This document shows, piece after piece, positions 1-8,702 of a stretch of 64,000 bases of DNA. The DNA is from Anaerobacillus alkalidiazotrophicus. Lineage in GTDB: Bacteria; Bacillota; Bacilli; Bacillales_H; Anaerobacillaceae. The stretch is taken from the NCBI RefSeq assembly GCF_001866055.1, contig NZ_MLQS01000030.1, positions 497,500 through 561,499 on the forward strand. The letters are read 5' to 3'. The first letter of the stretch is position 1, and every line of letters starts with the position of its first letter. The notes below the pieces were generated by a model that saw nothing but the letters and a program-made list of their open reading frames with translations, did not search any database and had not been told where the DNA came from. The position numbers and the translations under genes are program-made.

Positions 1-264
1 TTAAAAACGAATAAAAGTAATAACGTTGAAAAGTTGGTTTCATATTATTCACCTCAGCTATATTTGTATAAGATGGCATTTGAAAAACTAACTCGTCTAA
101 ACGTTAGTGAGTTGTCATTATTTTTTATGCGTGAAGGATTAGAAGGTTTTTCAAGTATTGAAATTGACAAAACAATGGAAGAGCGTATTAGGGAGATAAT
201 TAAAGAAATGTCTCATTTAAAAATGACCCTTGCTGCAAAAGATAGTTATGAAAGAATCGGGTGA
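1..264 (+). CDS. RecB-family nuclease domain protein, C-terminal fragment (AddA/UvrD-type?)
   Basis: The reading frame is open from base 1, so this is the 3' end of a gene that begins outside the window; 87 residues are visible. It starts with LKTNK, which fits the D-x-K-T-D/N-K/R motif of RecB/AddA nuclease domains with the aspartate just off the edge. The segment SPQLYLYKMAFEKL that follows fits the QxxxY motif, which then runs into a beta strand, as in AddA and other helicase-nucleases with a PD-(D/E)XK fold. Such domains process DNA ends for recombination. The 34-residue charged tail is longer than I expect for AddA, so another UvrD-type helicase-nuclease is possible. A strong terminator follows. 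Confidence 0.5.
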   Translation, partial: LKTNKSNNVEKLVSYYSPQLYLYKMAFEKLTRLNVSELSLFFMREGLEGFSSIEIDKTMEERIREIIKEMSHLKMTLAAKDSYERIG

Positions 265-321
265 CAAAGCATTTGTAGGTCGCCGAAAACGAACTGTTAA
301 ATTAGTAAGAGAAATTTACAA

Positions 322-357
322 AAGGTTTTGCCAATATGATGGCAAAACCTTCATTTT
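322..357 (+). terminator. Rho-independent terminator
   Basis: A perfect 12-bp stem (AAGGTTTTGCCA at 322-333 with TGGCAAAACCTT at 340-351) closes a 6-nt loop and is followed by CATTTTTTC. It ends transcription of the left-edge nuclease gene; the opposite strand lacks an equally good T run. Confidence 0.9.
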
Positions 358-420
358 TTCGTAAAGTGACTAGAGAGTATGAAGTTTTGAAGGGAGAGCT
401 TTCTAGCTTAAGCCTTAATA

Positions 421-1545
421 CTATATTCTATAATGTAAGGCTTCTGAAACGGGTACATAATCGTAACCTAAGTCTTTAGCAACAGCTTCATAAGTAATGG
501 AACCATTTGCAACGGTCACACCTAATTCTAATGCTTTATTTTGGACTACTGCAGCAAACACCCCATTATTTGCAATTTGAAGAGCGTACCCTATCGTTAC
601 ATTTGTTAAAGCGATTGTTGAAGTGCGAGGTACTGCACCTGGCATATTTGCAACAGCATAATGAACAATACCATGTTTCTCATAAGTAGGATCGCTATGT
701 GTAGTAATACGATCAACAGTTTCGAAAATTCCACCTTGGTCAATCGCAACATCAACAATAACTGAGCCTGGTGACATTGTTTTAACCATTTCTTCAGTCA
801 CCAACTTAGGTGCTTTAGCACCCGTTATTAAAACGGCTCCGATCACTAGGTCACTTTCACGAACGGTATCAGCAATGTTTAATGGATTTGACATTAATGT
901 ATTAATACTAGATCCAAAAATATCATCTAAATAGCGTAAACGTTCTGGACTTAAATCAATAATAGTTACATCTGCTCCTAAGCCGACTGCAAGTTTAGCG
1001 GCATTTGTACCTACAACACCACCACCAATAATGGTAACTTTTGCCCGCTTTACACCTGGAACACCAGCTAGTAAGATGCCTTTTCCTCCTTTAGGTTTTT
1101 CTAAAAATTGAGCACCAATTTGCGAAGCCATCCGCCCTGCTACTTCACTCATCGGAGTTAGTAATGGCAAAGTCTTGTTTACTTCAACTGTTTCATAAGC
1201 TATCGCAATAACACCTTTACTAGTTAATGCTTTGGCAAGAGCAGGTTCAGCTGCTAAATGTAAATAGGTAAATAAAATGAGACCTTCACGAAAATATTCG
1301 TATTCACTGGCTAAAGGTTCTTTAACTTTCATAATCATTTCAGCTTTTGACCAAACGTCAGCTGCATTATCAAGAATTGTTGCACCTGCATCGATATATG
1401 CTTCATTTGTAAAGCCACTTCCAACCCCTGCATTTGTTTCAATTAGTATCTTATGACCAGAATTCACTAGGGTAATTACGCCGCCTGGGGTAATAGCAAC
1501 ACGATTTTCATTGTTTTTTTTCTCTTTTGGTATACCAATTATCAT
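421..1545 (-). CDS. ald: Alanine dehydrogenase
   Basis: Encodes 374 residues, the usual length for this NAD-dependent enzyme, which interconverts L-alanine with pyruvate plus ammonia. Visible features are the N-terminal [18 protein letters not shown], the catalytic-histidine stretch TYLHLAAE near residue 95, the Rossmann motif [20 protein letters not shown] followed by the acidic IIDLS, and VDVAIDQGG near residue 270. In Bacillus, Ald is used for alanine catabolism during growth on alanine and in sporulation and is typically monocistronic, as here. The ATG lies just after an AAAGAGGGATT ribosome site. Confidence 0.95.
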   Translation of the reverse strand: MIIGIPKEKKNNENRVAITPGGVITLVNSGHKILIETNAGVGSGFTNEAYIDAGATILDNAADVWSKAEMIMKVKEPLASEYEYFREGLILFTYLHLAAEPALAKALTSKGVIAIAYETVEVNKTLPLLTPMSEVAGRMASQIGAQFLEKPKGGKGILLAGVPGVKRAKVTIIGGGVVGTNAAKLAVGLGADVTIIDLSPERLRYLDDIFGSSINTLMSNPLNIADTVRESDLVIGAVLITGAKAPKLVTEEMVKTMSPGSVIVDVAIDQGGIFETVDRITTHSDPTYEKHGIVHYAVANMPGAVPRTSTIALTNVTIGYALQIANNGVFAAVVQNKALELGVTVANGSITYEAVAKDLGYDYVPVSEALHYRI

Positions 1546-1705
1546 TGTTAATCCCTCTTTTTCCTCTTATTTGAGTGAATTTCATATCCAGTTAATCATA
1601 TAGAAGTGTATTATGAAATTTATTAAAATATATAAGTATAGTATAATTTGTATCTATTTATCGAAACAATGAATATTCATTATGACGGAAGAAAATCTAA
1701 CAGAA

Positions 1706-1745
1706 AAAAACTGAGCTTGAATGCGACATCAAGTTCAGTTTTTAC
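1706..1745 (-). terminator. Terminator hairpin downstream of the KTSC gene
   Basis: Arms AAAAACTGAGCTTGA (1706-1720) and TCAAGTTCAGTTTTT (1729-1743) form a long stem with A and T tracts at both ends. In the minus direction it follows the KTSC gene and separates it from ald. Confidence 0.8.
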
Positions 1746-1802
1746 TAAATACTATAATTTTTTTGAAATACCTTTTGGTAAATTCAAAGGGCTGCTTTTC
1801 TT

Positions 1803-2015
1803 TTAATGTAGTTTCCTTTTATCATATTTTATAGTAAGGCGATCTCTAACATATTTACTATGATCACTTGTAGATAAGAACCCTACATAATCAATTGGAA
1901 TAACGTCATAATATACATAGTAATCACCATTAGTAAACCGAATGTACAATTGATGTGTAACATCATCATATGATGCAGACTTAATATCCTCTGAATTGAT
2001 ATTTGTTGTTTCCAT
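1803..2015 (-). CDS. KTSC domain protein
   Basis: A 70-residue protein. The order S-x-x-I-x-S-A-S-Y-D at the N-terminus, LYIRFTNGDYYVYYDVIPIDYVGFLSTSDHSKYVRDRL and a basic C-terminus match the KTSC family, named for its lysyl-tRNA-synthetase-like C-terminal fold. Its function is not established; it may bind RNA or metabolites. I chose the ATG at 2015 because GGAGGGAG lies directly upstream; an in-frame TTG 18 nt earlier overlaps that ribosome site and is unlikely. Confidence 0.75.
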   Translation of the reverse strand: METTNINSEDIKSASYDDVTHQLYIRFTNGDYYVYYDVIPIDYVGFLSTSDHSKYVRDRLTIKYDKRKLH

Positions 2016-2240
2016 ACTCCAAACTCCCTCCAAATATTAGTGTATTTATATTAAAGTATTCCCAATGAAACAATAAGGAAACACTTTTTCATACATTTAA
2101 GTGACAAGAAATATTAGGAGAAAACACCTACTTTCAAAAAAGCTATTTAAAGAAAGCTTGAAGTCTTGCTTTCTAGGGAAATAACCTTGTAAACAATTGA
2201 AGTTTTAAAAAATTTCATGATAAATTAACGAACTATTCAC

Positions 2241-2268
2241 TTGAAACTTTCATATATAAGGCTACAAT
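2241..2268 (+). promoter_or_regulatory. Sigma-A-type promoter of the globin-sensor MCP operon
   Basis: TTGAAA (2241-2246) and TACAAT (2263-2268) are separated by 16 bp and lie 45 bp upstream of the start at 2313. The 297-bp gap 2016-2312 holds nothing else that I recognise. Confidence 0.5.
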
Positions 2269-2312
2269 GATAGTGGAAGTAATCTTAGATTTAAGTAGTA
2301 GGGGGGATTTCG

Positions 2313-4073
2313 ATGTTTTTTACGAAAAGAATAAATGTGGAGAAAAAGGTTCAACCCTTAAATGATACAGATATTCAATCAACAGATCGAATGCAAAATA
2401 AGTTGTCATATTTACAGCTAAATAATAAAGACTTAGAAATTATTAAAAAGCTTGATTACTTATTTGATAAATACTGTGAAGATATAACGGAAAGACATTA
2501 TGAAATGGTGGGGAGATTTGCAAATTTACAAAATATCATCGATCAACATAGTACAAGGGAGAGATTGTCAAATACCTTTATTAAATATTTACAGTCCATT
2601 CCAAGGTCAGAAATTAATGAAGAATATATTTCAGGGCGAGTAAAAATTGGAGATATACATAGTAAGATTCGGTTAACACCAGAGTTTTACACTGGCTCTT
2701 ACATACGTGTATATGAGTATCTTATACCCTCTATTATTTCTGAATTTGGAAACTCTCCTGAACAATTATCTGAACTATTATTAAGCCTAATAAAGTTTAT
2801 TACGTTAGATTCACAAATAGTACTTGAATCTTACCAAGAAGGAAATGATTATAAAGTTGTTTCTAATATAAGTTCTGTCATGGAATTAATAACAAAAATT
2901 AATAAAATGAAGGATCTATTAGCTGTTGTTGATAGTACAATTGCAGAAGCAGAAGCAGTAGCGGCTGCAGCCGAGGAGCTTTCCTCTTCGGTAGAGGAAG
3001 TCGCCAATAATGCAATAAATGTATCGGAAAATGCTGAAGAAACAATTCTTCAAGCTAATAACGGTCAAAAAGTAATTGAAGAGTCATTAAAAGGTTTCCT
3101 TTCTATGACAGAAGATTTTAGTGAAACAAAGGAGAAAATTAATAATCTCCTTAAAGAAATTCAAAATGTTACTACTGTCGTTTCATTTATACGTGATGTA
3201 TCGGAACAGACGAATTTATTAGCTTTAAATGCCTCTATAGAAGCAGCTAGAGCCGGGGAACATGGAAAAGGGTTTGCAGTTGTAGCAAATGAAGTTCGTA
3301 AACTTTCTGAGCAAACGAATACGTCGGTTCAAAAAATTACATCTACGATAGAAAAGATTCAAGCTGAGGCAAATGAAGTAGATCAAAATTCTGATCGAAT
3401 GTCTACGCAACTTGGTGTGCGAGTTAACAAAACAAGAGATGCTATTGATGTTCTAGATCAAATTATCACAAGAATAGAAGATGTAGGTGGAGCAACTTCA
3501 AATATCGCTGCAATTGCAGAGGAACAGTCTGCTGCTACTCAGGATATTACTTCAAGAATAAACGAAGTGTTACAGCATGTTGATGAAATAAGGACAGCTA
3601 CAAAAGAAACGGGTAGTACGATTTACGATGCAAGCTATAAAGTTAATGAATTACGAAAAGAAGTATTAAAATCAATTCCACGACTTAGTGGTGAAAATTT
3701 ATTACGAGTAATGAAAACTGAATATGAAACGTGGAAATGGTGGATATATAATACGATGATCGAATTCCATGATTTAAGTGAGGGAGACATCGCTCGTAGA
3801 CAAGAGAGTCGTTTATCAACTTGGTTTACTACCATAAAAAATGATCCACTGATTCAATCTCAATCCGTTTTCACAACGGCAGAAAAATTGCACAATGATA
3901 TATTTACTTTAGCTAATGATGCGTTAGGAGCTATGAAACGAGGTCATTTTTCTGAAATTAGTCAAATACTAGAACAACTAGACACAAAAACTGAAGCTAT
4001 TAAAGAGTGTTTAGACGAACTAAGTCTAGGTGTAGCTGAAAGAAAAACAGGTAAGAGGCATCAACATAGCTAG
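2313..4073 (+). CDS. Globin-coupled methyl-accepting chemotaxis protein with a degenerate CZB-like C-terminus
   Basis: A 586-residue soluble receptor with no membrane segment. Residues 30-180 resemble a HemAT-type globin sensor; H116 in [20 protein letters not shown] sits at the heme-ligand position of that family. A coiled-coil signalling domain follows, with the tip [22 protein letters not shown] near residues 292-335 that contacts CheA/CheW. Residues 470-560 (YETWKWW...ESRLSTWF...[11 protein letters not shown]) resemble a chemoreceptor zinc-binding domain, but most of its His/Cys ligand positions are changed. It is likely an oxygen or redox taxis receptor. Start: ATG after AGTAGGGGGGAT. 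It is followed after 22 bp by a GGDEF-EAL gene, probably the same transcript. Confidence 0.85.
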   Translation: MFFTKRINVEKKVQPLNDTDIQSTDRMQNKLSYLQLNNKDLEIIKKLDYLFDKYCEDITERHYEMVGRFANLQNIIDQHSTRERLSNTFIKYLQSIPRSEINEEYISGRVKIGDIHSKIRLTPEFYTGSYIRVYEYLIPSIISEFGNSPEQLSELLLSLIKFITLDSQIVLESYQEGNDYKVVSNISSVMELITKINKMKDLLAVVDSTIAEAEAVAAAAEELSSSVEEVANNAINVSENAEETILQANNGQKVIEESLKGFLSMTEDFSETKEKINNLLKEIQNVTTVVSFIRDVSEQTNLLALNASIEAARAGEHGKGFAVVANEVRKLSEQTNTSVQKITSTIEKIQAEANEVDQNSDRMSTQLGVRVNKTRDAIDVLDQIITRIEDVGGATSNIAAIAEEQSAATQDITSRINEVLQHVDEIRTATKETGSTIYDASYKVNELRKEVLKSIPRLSGENLLRVMKTEYETWKWWIYNTMIEFHDLSEGDIARRQESRLSTWFTTIKNDPLIQSQSVFTTAEKLHNDIFTLANDALGAMKRGHFSEISQILEQLDTKTEAIKECLDELSLGVAERKTGKRHQHS

Positions 4074-4095
4074 ATGCTAACTATTTGGAGGCCGT

Positions 4096-5868
4096 ATGAA
4101 CATAAGTAGTCAATATAATCATGAAATTGAACGTGAAAAGGATAAGCCTTCTAATGTAAGGTATAAATTAATTGAAATTTTCCGGGAGTTTGAATTGGAG
4201 GAAGGACTAGAAGGGGCTATTAAACTAAGACAAATTATTGATAGCCTCTGCTTTGTCCTAGGGCAAACTGTTACTATTTTTATTACCAACCGAAATGGAA
4301 AGATTTTATATTCCAATGATCATCTTCGGTTCTCAACCAAATTAAGAGAGGTTGGTATTATTGAAAATGATGTGATTAATATAGAACAAAAAGTTTTAGG
4401 TAGGAATTTGAATGTAGAAGATTTAATTTCTGAAGAAACCATGCATCAAATTTCTGACGAACTTATGTATATACATTCGCATATTTCACCAGTGAGAAGA
4501 GATGATGAGGTAAGCCACTTCATCATCGCTTTTCATGATGTAACTCAACTAAGGCGTGCAGAATCACAATTAAATATTATGTATTCAATAGATCCTTTAA
4601 CTCAATTGCCCAATAGACATTGTTTCGAAGAAGATTTATTAAAAAAACTACAATTAGAAAAGAAAAGTCAAAATCCTTTTGCCCTATTTTTTCTTGATTT
4701 AGACCGTTTTAAATTTTTTAATGATACGTTAGGACATCAAGTTGGCGATGAGTTAATTATGGATATTGCAAATAAACTACGAGATATTGAAAATAAGTAT
4801 ATTACTTTGTACCGCTTTGGTGGCGATGAATTTATTTTTCTGATTAAAAAAGTTGATACAGAAGAGCAAATTGATGAGTTAGCTGAGAAAATATTACAAA
4901 TATTTAAGTCAGCCTTTATTATTCAAGGAAATAGTCTTATGTTAACTTGTAGTATTGGCATCAGTATTTATCCAGATTCAAGTACTAGCCTAAAAAAACT
5001 AGTAGAATGTGCGGATACTGCCATGCATTATGCTAAGGAACGAGGGAAAGATACATATCAAATTTTTTCTGAAAATATGAACACTGCTTATTCAGAGAGG
5101 TTGAAAATGGAAGCTCAACTTCGCATCGCATTAGAGAAAAATCAATTTTTCCTACATTATCAACCCCAAATTGATATGAAAACGAATAAGATCATTGGAG
5201 TAGAAGCATTAGTTCGTTGGAATAATCCTGAATTAGGCATTGTCGCTCCTAATGAATTTATTCCACTCGCTGAAGAAATAGGTCTTATTGATCCGATAGG
5301 AGACTGGGTTTTGAAGACAGCATGTCAACAAGTGAAAAATTGGCAGAAGGAATTAGGTTTATATATTAGAGTGGGAATTAATATTTCACCGAAACAATTT
5401 CAACGCCCTGATTTTGTTAGCAAAGTAGAAAGAGTATTACAGGAAACTGGATTAGCGCCTAACTATGTTGATTTGGAAATTACTGAAAATGGATTAATGC
5501 AAAATAGCGCAGATTGTTTGCAAACATTATATCGTTTAAAAAGCCACGGTGTAAAAATATCAATCGATGACTTTGGGACAGGTTATTCTTCCTTAAGTTA
5601 CTTAAAGCGGTTTCCAATTGATACTTTGAAAATAGATCAATCGTTCGTTAGAGATTTAATCGAAGATACAAATGATCAAGCAATTGTTACTTCAATAATT
5701 AGTTTAGCGCACAATATGAAACTGAATGTAATTGCAGAAGGTGTAGAAACTGTCGAAATTGTTAATTTCTTAAATCGTCATAAATGTGATGAAATGCAAG
5801 GCTACTTATATAGTAAACCTCTAAATCCACATGATTTTGAAAGCTTTCTAAAAAAAATGAAGCAATAA
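4096..5868 (+). CDS. PAS-GGDEF-EAL cyclic-di-GMP signalling protein
   Basis: 590 residues without membrane segments. A PAS-like N-terminal sensor (about residues 45-155, ending FHDVTQLRRAESQ) precedes a GGDEF domain with the intact signature RFGGDEF near residue 240, and an EAL domain with VEALVRW near 369, DLEITENGLM and DDFGTGYSSLSYLKRFPIDTLKIDQSFV. Both catalytic motifs look complete, so it could make or hydrolyse cyclic-di-GMP; the net activity cannot be read from sequence. The ribosome site TTTGGAGGCC supports the ATG at 4096. Close coupling to the upstream globin receptor suggests joint control of motility and sessile growth. Confidence 0.9.
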   Translation: MNISSQYNHEIEREKDKPSNVRYKLIEIFREFELEEGLEGAIKLRQIIDSLCFVLGQTVTIFITNRNGKILYSNDHLRFSTKLREVGIIENDVINIEQKVLGRNLNVEDLISEETMHQISDELMYIHSHISPVRRDDEVSHFIIAFHDVTQLRRAESQLNIMYSIDPLTQLPNRHCFEEDLLKKLQLEKKSQNPFALFFLDLDRFKFFNDTLGHQVGDELIMDIANKLRDIENKYITLYRFGGDEFIFLIKKVDTEEQIDELAEKILQIFKSAFIIQGNSLMLTCSIGISIYPDSSTSLKKLVECADTAMHYAKERGKDTYQIFSENMNTAYSERLKMEAQLRIALEKNQFFLHYQPQIDMKTNKIIGVEALVRWNNPELGIVAPNEFIPLAEEIGLIDPIGDWVLKTACQQVKNWQKELGLYIRVGINISPKQFQRPDFVSKVERVLQETGLAPNYVDLEITENGLMQNSADCLQTLYRLKSHGVKISIDDFGTGYSSLSYLKRFPIDTLKIDQSFVRDLIEDTNDQAIVTSIISLAHNMKLNVIAEGVETVEIVNFLNRHKCDEMQGYLYSKPLNPHDFESFLKKMKQ

Positions 5869-5988
5869 GTAATCAGACTACTAAAAATCCGAAAAATGCA
5901 CTTAGGAATGTAAGGTACACCTGTATGGAATTTGATTTACTGGAAAAAATAAACTAAGTAGTAAATGAGGATAAAGGTGGGAACAAAA

Positions 5989-6276
5989 GTGAAACGTTTT
6001 TCATTAAGTATTGCAGCATTTTTATTCATTGCATGGATTGCAGCTCTCTTATTAAACATTGATATTTATCGGAAGGCAAATATAGAATTAAATATATTTG
6101 GACCGATTTTAGACGCGGTCTTACTCATGCTCATTGGGTTAGTTATTTTTGTTTTAGTAGCCATTTCTAGTGAGAATGTAGAAACCCCTAAAAAATGGGT
6201 AAACACTAGTTTGTTTTTATTAGGTTTAGGTGCAATATTTTTCATTTCATTTTTTTACATCGTAACGTTTTATTAA
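5989..6276 (+). CDS. Small membrane protein, unknown function
   Basis: About 95 residues with three hydrophobic segments (SLSIAAFLFIAWIAALLL, FGPILDAVLLMLIGLVIFVLVAI, SLFLLGLGAIFFISFFYIV) and a short cytoplasmic linker with charged residues. I do not recognise the family. I prefer the GTG at 5989 because AAAGGTGGGAAC sits at correct spacing; an ATG 24 nt upstream (5965) is the alternative and would add eight residues. It lies upstream of the yidC2 leader but is separated by a promoter-sized gap. Confidence 0.6.
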   Translation: MKRFSLSIAAFLFIAWIAALLLNIDIYRKANIELNIFGPILDAVLLMLIGLVIFVLVAISSENVETPKKWVNTSLFLLGLGAIFFISFFYIVTFY

Positions 6277-6353
6277 TAGTCAATACTGTAGTGTAAGTGG
6301 TACAATGTACTCGTTCCTTTTATTATTTTTTAGCTAACAGGAGGTGAGAATTG

Positions 6354-6713
6354 GTGGAATTTCCTTTTGATTTATCTATAATTTGGCTTTCTATATTGCT
6401 TTCTATTATTTTTGTTGTAGCTTTCGTCTTTCGTTGTAACTGTTATCCGCCTTTAAAGAAGCAACAATCTTTTGGAAAAGTAAATAAACATATATTTAAA
6501 ACAAATACATCTGATACCTTTTTATTTGAAAGACTTCATATTGTTTATCGAAAGATCCCTACTAAAGAAACTAGTAGTAATTCAATAGATGAAGAGCATT
6601 GTTTTCCTTGTCTTAAATTATATTTCAATTACAGAGGAGGACATAAAAGATGGGGAAAAATCTCCAATTGCTCACATCTAAATATAGAAAAGGTAGTTTA
6701 TTTCTCGTATTAA
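6354..6713 (+). CDS. MifM-like regulatory leader ORF upstream of yidC2
   Basis: 119 codons beginning at a GTG six bases after a perfect AGGAGGTGA site (an adjacent TTG at 6351 is too close). One N-terminal membrane segment (about residues 7-26) precedes a hydrophilic, mostly basic tail with an acidic triplet D79-E80-E81. The ORF overlaps the yidC2 start by 64 nt, in another frame. In B. subtilis the membrane-inserted nascent chain MifM stalls its own ribosome when YidC activity is low and thereby opens a hairpin that masks the yidC2 ribosome site. Position, topology, acidic arrest-like motif and the hairpin at 6600-6643 all match that layout. No sequence identity with MifM is claimed. Confidence 0.6.
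   Translation: MEFPFDLSIIWLSILLSIIFVVAFVFRCNCYPPLKKQQSFGKVNKHIFKTNTSDTFLFERLHIVYRKIPTKETSSNSIDEEHCFPCLKLYFNYRGGHKRWGKISNCSHLNIEKVVYFSY
6600..6643 (+). promoter_or_regulatory. Hairpin sequestering the yidC2 ribosome-binding site
   Basis: TGTTTTCCTT (6600-6609) can pair over 10 bp, including three G-U pairs, with GAGGAGGACA (6634-6643), which contains the yidC2 Shine-Dalgarno AGGAGG (6635-6640). The left arm lies 10-20 nt past the codons for D79-E81 of the leader ORF, where the front of a stalled ribosome would sit and keep the stem open. Confidence 0.55.
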
Positions 6714-7444
6714 TTATAACATTGGTTTCACTTACAGGTTGTGGTATGAATGCTGGTCCAATAACAGTGGATAGCCCTGGTGTTTTTAATCATTATCTTG
6801 TTTATCCATTTTCTTGGTTACTTTTGAAAACTGCAGTGGTTTTTGGTAATAGTTTTGGCTTTTCAATTATTGCTGTAACGATACTAATCAGATTTATGTT
6901 ATTACCGTTAATGATTAAGCAATCAAAGAATATGAAGGCTATGCGTTTAATTCAACCAAAACTAAATGAATTAAAAGAAAAGTATTCAGGTAAAGATGAA
7001 AAAAACCAAAGAAAGCTTCAAGAAGAAACAATGATGCTTTTTAAAGCTGAAGGTGTTAATCCAATCGGAAGTGGTTGTTTACCACTACTAATTCAAATGC
7101 CAATTATGCTTGCCTTCTATTATGCGATTATGCGTACAGAAGAGCTGGCTCGCCATTCATTTCTTTGGTTTGATTTGGGAGCACCTGATCCACTATATAT
7201 TTTACCTATGCTTGCGGCGATAACAACATTTATCCAATTAAAAGTGACCGCTGCTCAAAATCCTGTTAATACTCAAATGGCTATAGTAAATAATATTATG
7301 CCAGCTATGATTTTAGTTTTTGCGATAAGTCTTCCATCTGCTCTTTCGTTATATTGGGTTATTGGTGGAATTTTTGGTATTGCTCAAGCCTATTTCTTAA
7401 ATATTGATAGATCACAAATCAAACAAGAAACAGCAAATAGTTAA
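6650..7444 (+). CDS. yidC2: Membrane protein insertase YidC2/OxaA-type lipoprotein
   Basis: 264 residues. A signal peptide ends in the lipobox LTGC (C31); then come the YidC core segments: FGFSIIAVTILIRFMLLPLMIKQSKNMKAM with the conserved arginine in the first core helix, the charged cytoplasmic helical hairpin (IQPKLNELKEKYSGKDEKNQRKLQEE), and NPIGSGCLPLLIQMPIMLAFYYAI. It inserts proteins into the cytoplasmic membrane alone or with SecYEG. Bacillus usually has a constitutive SpoIIIJ and an inducible YidC2; the regulatory leader just upstream marks this as the inducible paralog. The ATG follows GAGGAGG at 9 nt. Confidence 0.92.
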   Translation: MGKNLQLLTSKYRKGSLFLVLIITLVSLTGCGMNAGPITVDSPGVFNHYLVYPFSWLLLKTAVVFGNSFGFSIIAVTILIRFMLLPLMIKQSKNMKAMRLIQPKLNELKEKYSGKDEKNQRKLQEETMMLFKAEGVNPIGSGCLPLLIQMPIMLAFYYAIMRTEELARHSFLWFDLGAPDPLYILPMLAAITTFIQLKVTAAQNPVNTQMAIVNNIMPAMILVFAISLPSALSLYWVIGGIFGIAQAYFLNIDRSQIKQETANS

Positions 7445-7463
7445 TGAAACTATAGCGTTGACT

Positions 7464-7525
7464 GGGGTGGTTGGTTAAGATGTGACTTACGTTACATTTT
7501 AGCTAATCGCCCCTTCATTTTTACA
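7464..7525 (+). terminator. Terminator of yidC2
   Basis: A segmented stem pairs GGGG with CCCC, TTGGTTA with TAGCTAA (two G-U) and TGTGAC with GTTACA around the loop TTAC, followed by TTCATTTTTAC. It lies 20 bp after the yidC2 stop. Confidence 0.7.
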
Positions 7526-7702
7526 TTATGTTATTTTTCTACTTTTACATAGTAAGGTCCCACAGAAAAACTTAAGAGAGTTAGAGAAGATTTGGTGAAA
7601 GATAAAAACTTCTTTTGATGGAAAGGTGGGTGTATGGTTTAATTTGTGTAAAAAAGGGTTAGAAAAGTAAGGAAGCAAAAATATGGGGGGTATTACAAGG
7701 GT

Positions 7703-8401
7703 ATGAAACAACTAATAATTCATTTGTTAATAATAACTCTTTTTTTTACTGTTGGCTGTCAGCAAATTGTACAAGAAGATACTTTAGAAACTGAAATAAT
7801 TGAGAAAGAAAATGATACTGAAAAAATTTCCGAAGATCAAGGGTTAGTAGGAGATAAAGAAGTAGATGAAAACTCAGCTAAAACGATTCTTTTCGAATAC
7901 CTTCCACTACAAGTGGGATATAAGTATGATGTTGTTCATGCCATGGATGGGTTAGGAGAGGGCATAGAAGTTTTATATAAAGATAATGATCGCTTTTTTG
8001 TTCGTGGTCATTATGGTTCAGCTCTCGGCTTTTATCGAGTATATGAGGTTAGAGAAGATGATATCGCAATTGTATTTGAAGTTACTGAAGAAGACCTTGA
8101 CCTTTATGAAGAAATGGCTACAGTTTCAGAGGCAAGTGACCTTTATGATCTCCCGATTTATAATGAGAAAATTGTATTATCATTACCTATAAAAGAGAAA
8201 ACGACCTGGAGTGGTGGAGAGATTATTGAAACGGATGCAGAAGTGACTATTAACGATGTTACCTATGAAACGATTATTGTTGATTACGAAGAGGATATAG
8301 CTCAAGGATATTATTATGCAAAAGGAAAAGGATTAGTTCAAATTGTATATGTAATCCCGGAACTCTCAGAAGAGCCACTTATTGCACAAATGATAGAATA
8401 G
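7703..8401 (+). CDS. Putative lipoprotein, unknown function
   Basis: 232 residues. A short signal peptide ends FTVGC, a lipobox with Cys19 as the lipid attachment site. The next 40 residues are an acidic linker (ETEIIEKENDTEKISEDQG). The rest is predicted mainly beta (LQVGYKYDVVHAMDGLGEGIEVLYKDNDRFFVRGHYG, repeated again around YYYAKGKGLVQIVYV), reminiscent of small beta-sheet lipoproteins whose folds recur without a known role. No family is recognised. It is flanked by terminators on both sides, so it is probably a single-gene unit displayed on the outer face of the membrane. Confidence 0.8.
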   Translation: MKQLIIHLLIITLFFTVGCQQIVQEDTLETEIIEKENDTEKISEDQGLVGDKEVDENSAKTILFEYLPLQVGYKYDVVHAMDGLGEGIEVLYKDNDRFFVRGHYGSALGFYRVYEVREDDIAIVFEVTEEDLDLYEEMATVSEASDLYDLPIYNEKIVLSLPIKEKTTWSGGEIIETDAEVTINDVTYETIIVDYEEDIAQGYYYAKGKGLVQIVYVIPELSEEPLIAQMIE

Positions 8402-8407
8402 TTAATA

Positions 8408-8437
8408 ATGGCTAGCAAAATGCTAGTCATTTTTTTC
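8408..8437 (+). terminator. Terminator of the lipoprotein gene
   Basis: ATGGCTAGCA (8408-8417) pairs with TGCTAGTCAT (8421-8430), then TTTTTTTC. The remaining 8438-8639 gap holds no ORF or structure I can support. Confidence 0.85.
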
Positions 8438-8639
8438 GCTTTTAAGGTAGTAAAGCATTAACTCAACTCCAAAGCTAAAGGGTTGTAGAAAATGGTTTAT
8501 AGATACTCTCAATGAGAGAACTTCTTGTAAAGGGACGGTGTATACAAATAAAAAAGGGTTTTATAAGTATGGACTTCCTGGAGTTTATTAAAGTATACTA
8601 AGAACAAATGTTAAAAATCTGTGAACTTCAGAAGATTAT

Positions 8640-8685
8640 TTAACAGAAACTTAATGAATTGTTATAATATTAATAATATTATAAC
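8640..8685 (+). promoter_or_regulatory. Promoter with an AT-rich palindrome over the -10
   Basis: TTAACA (8640-8645) and TATAAT (8663-8668) are spaced 17 bp. The -10 lies inside an inverted repeat with perfect 11-bp arms, GTTATAATATT (8661-8671) and AATATTATAAC (8675-8685), which looks like an operator for a dimeric repressor. Gene start is 18 bp beyond. Confidence 0.5.
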
Positions 8686-8702
8686 TTAGGGAGTTTTAAA
8701 CA

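Noticed and set aside
6650..6713. Frameshift explaining the overlap of the leader ORF and yidC2
   Set aside because: The two frames have independent ribosome sites and the YidC2 signal peptide is complete from its own ATG, so a split gene is not needed.
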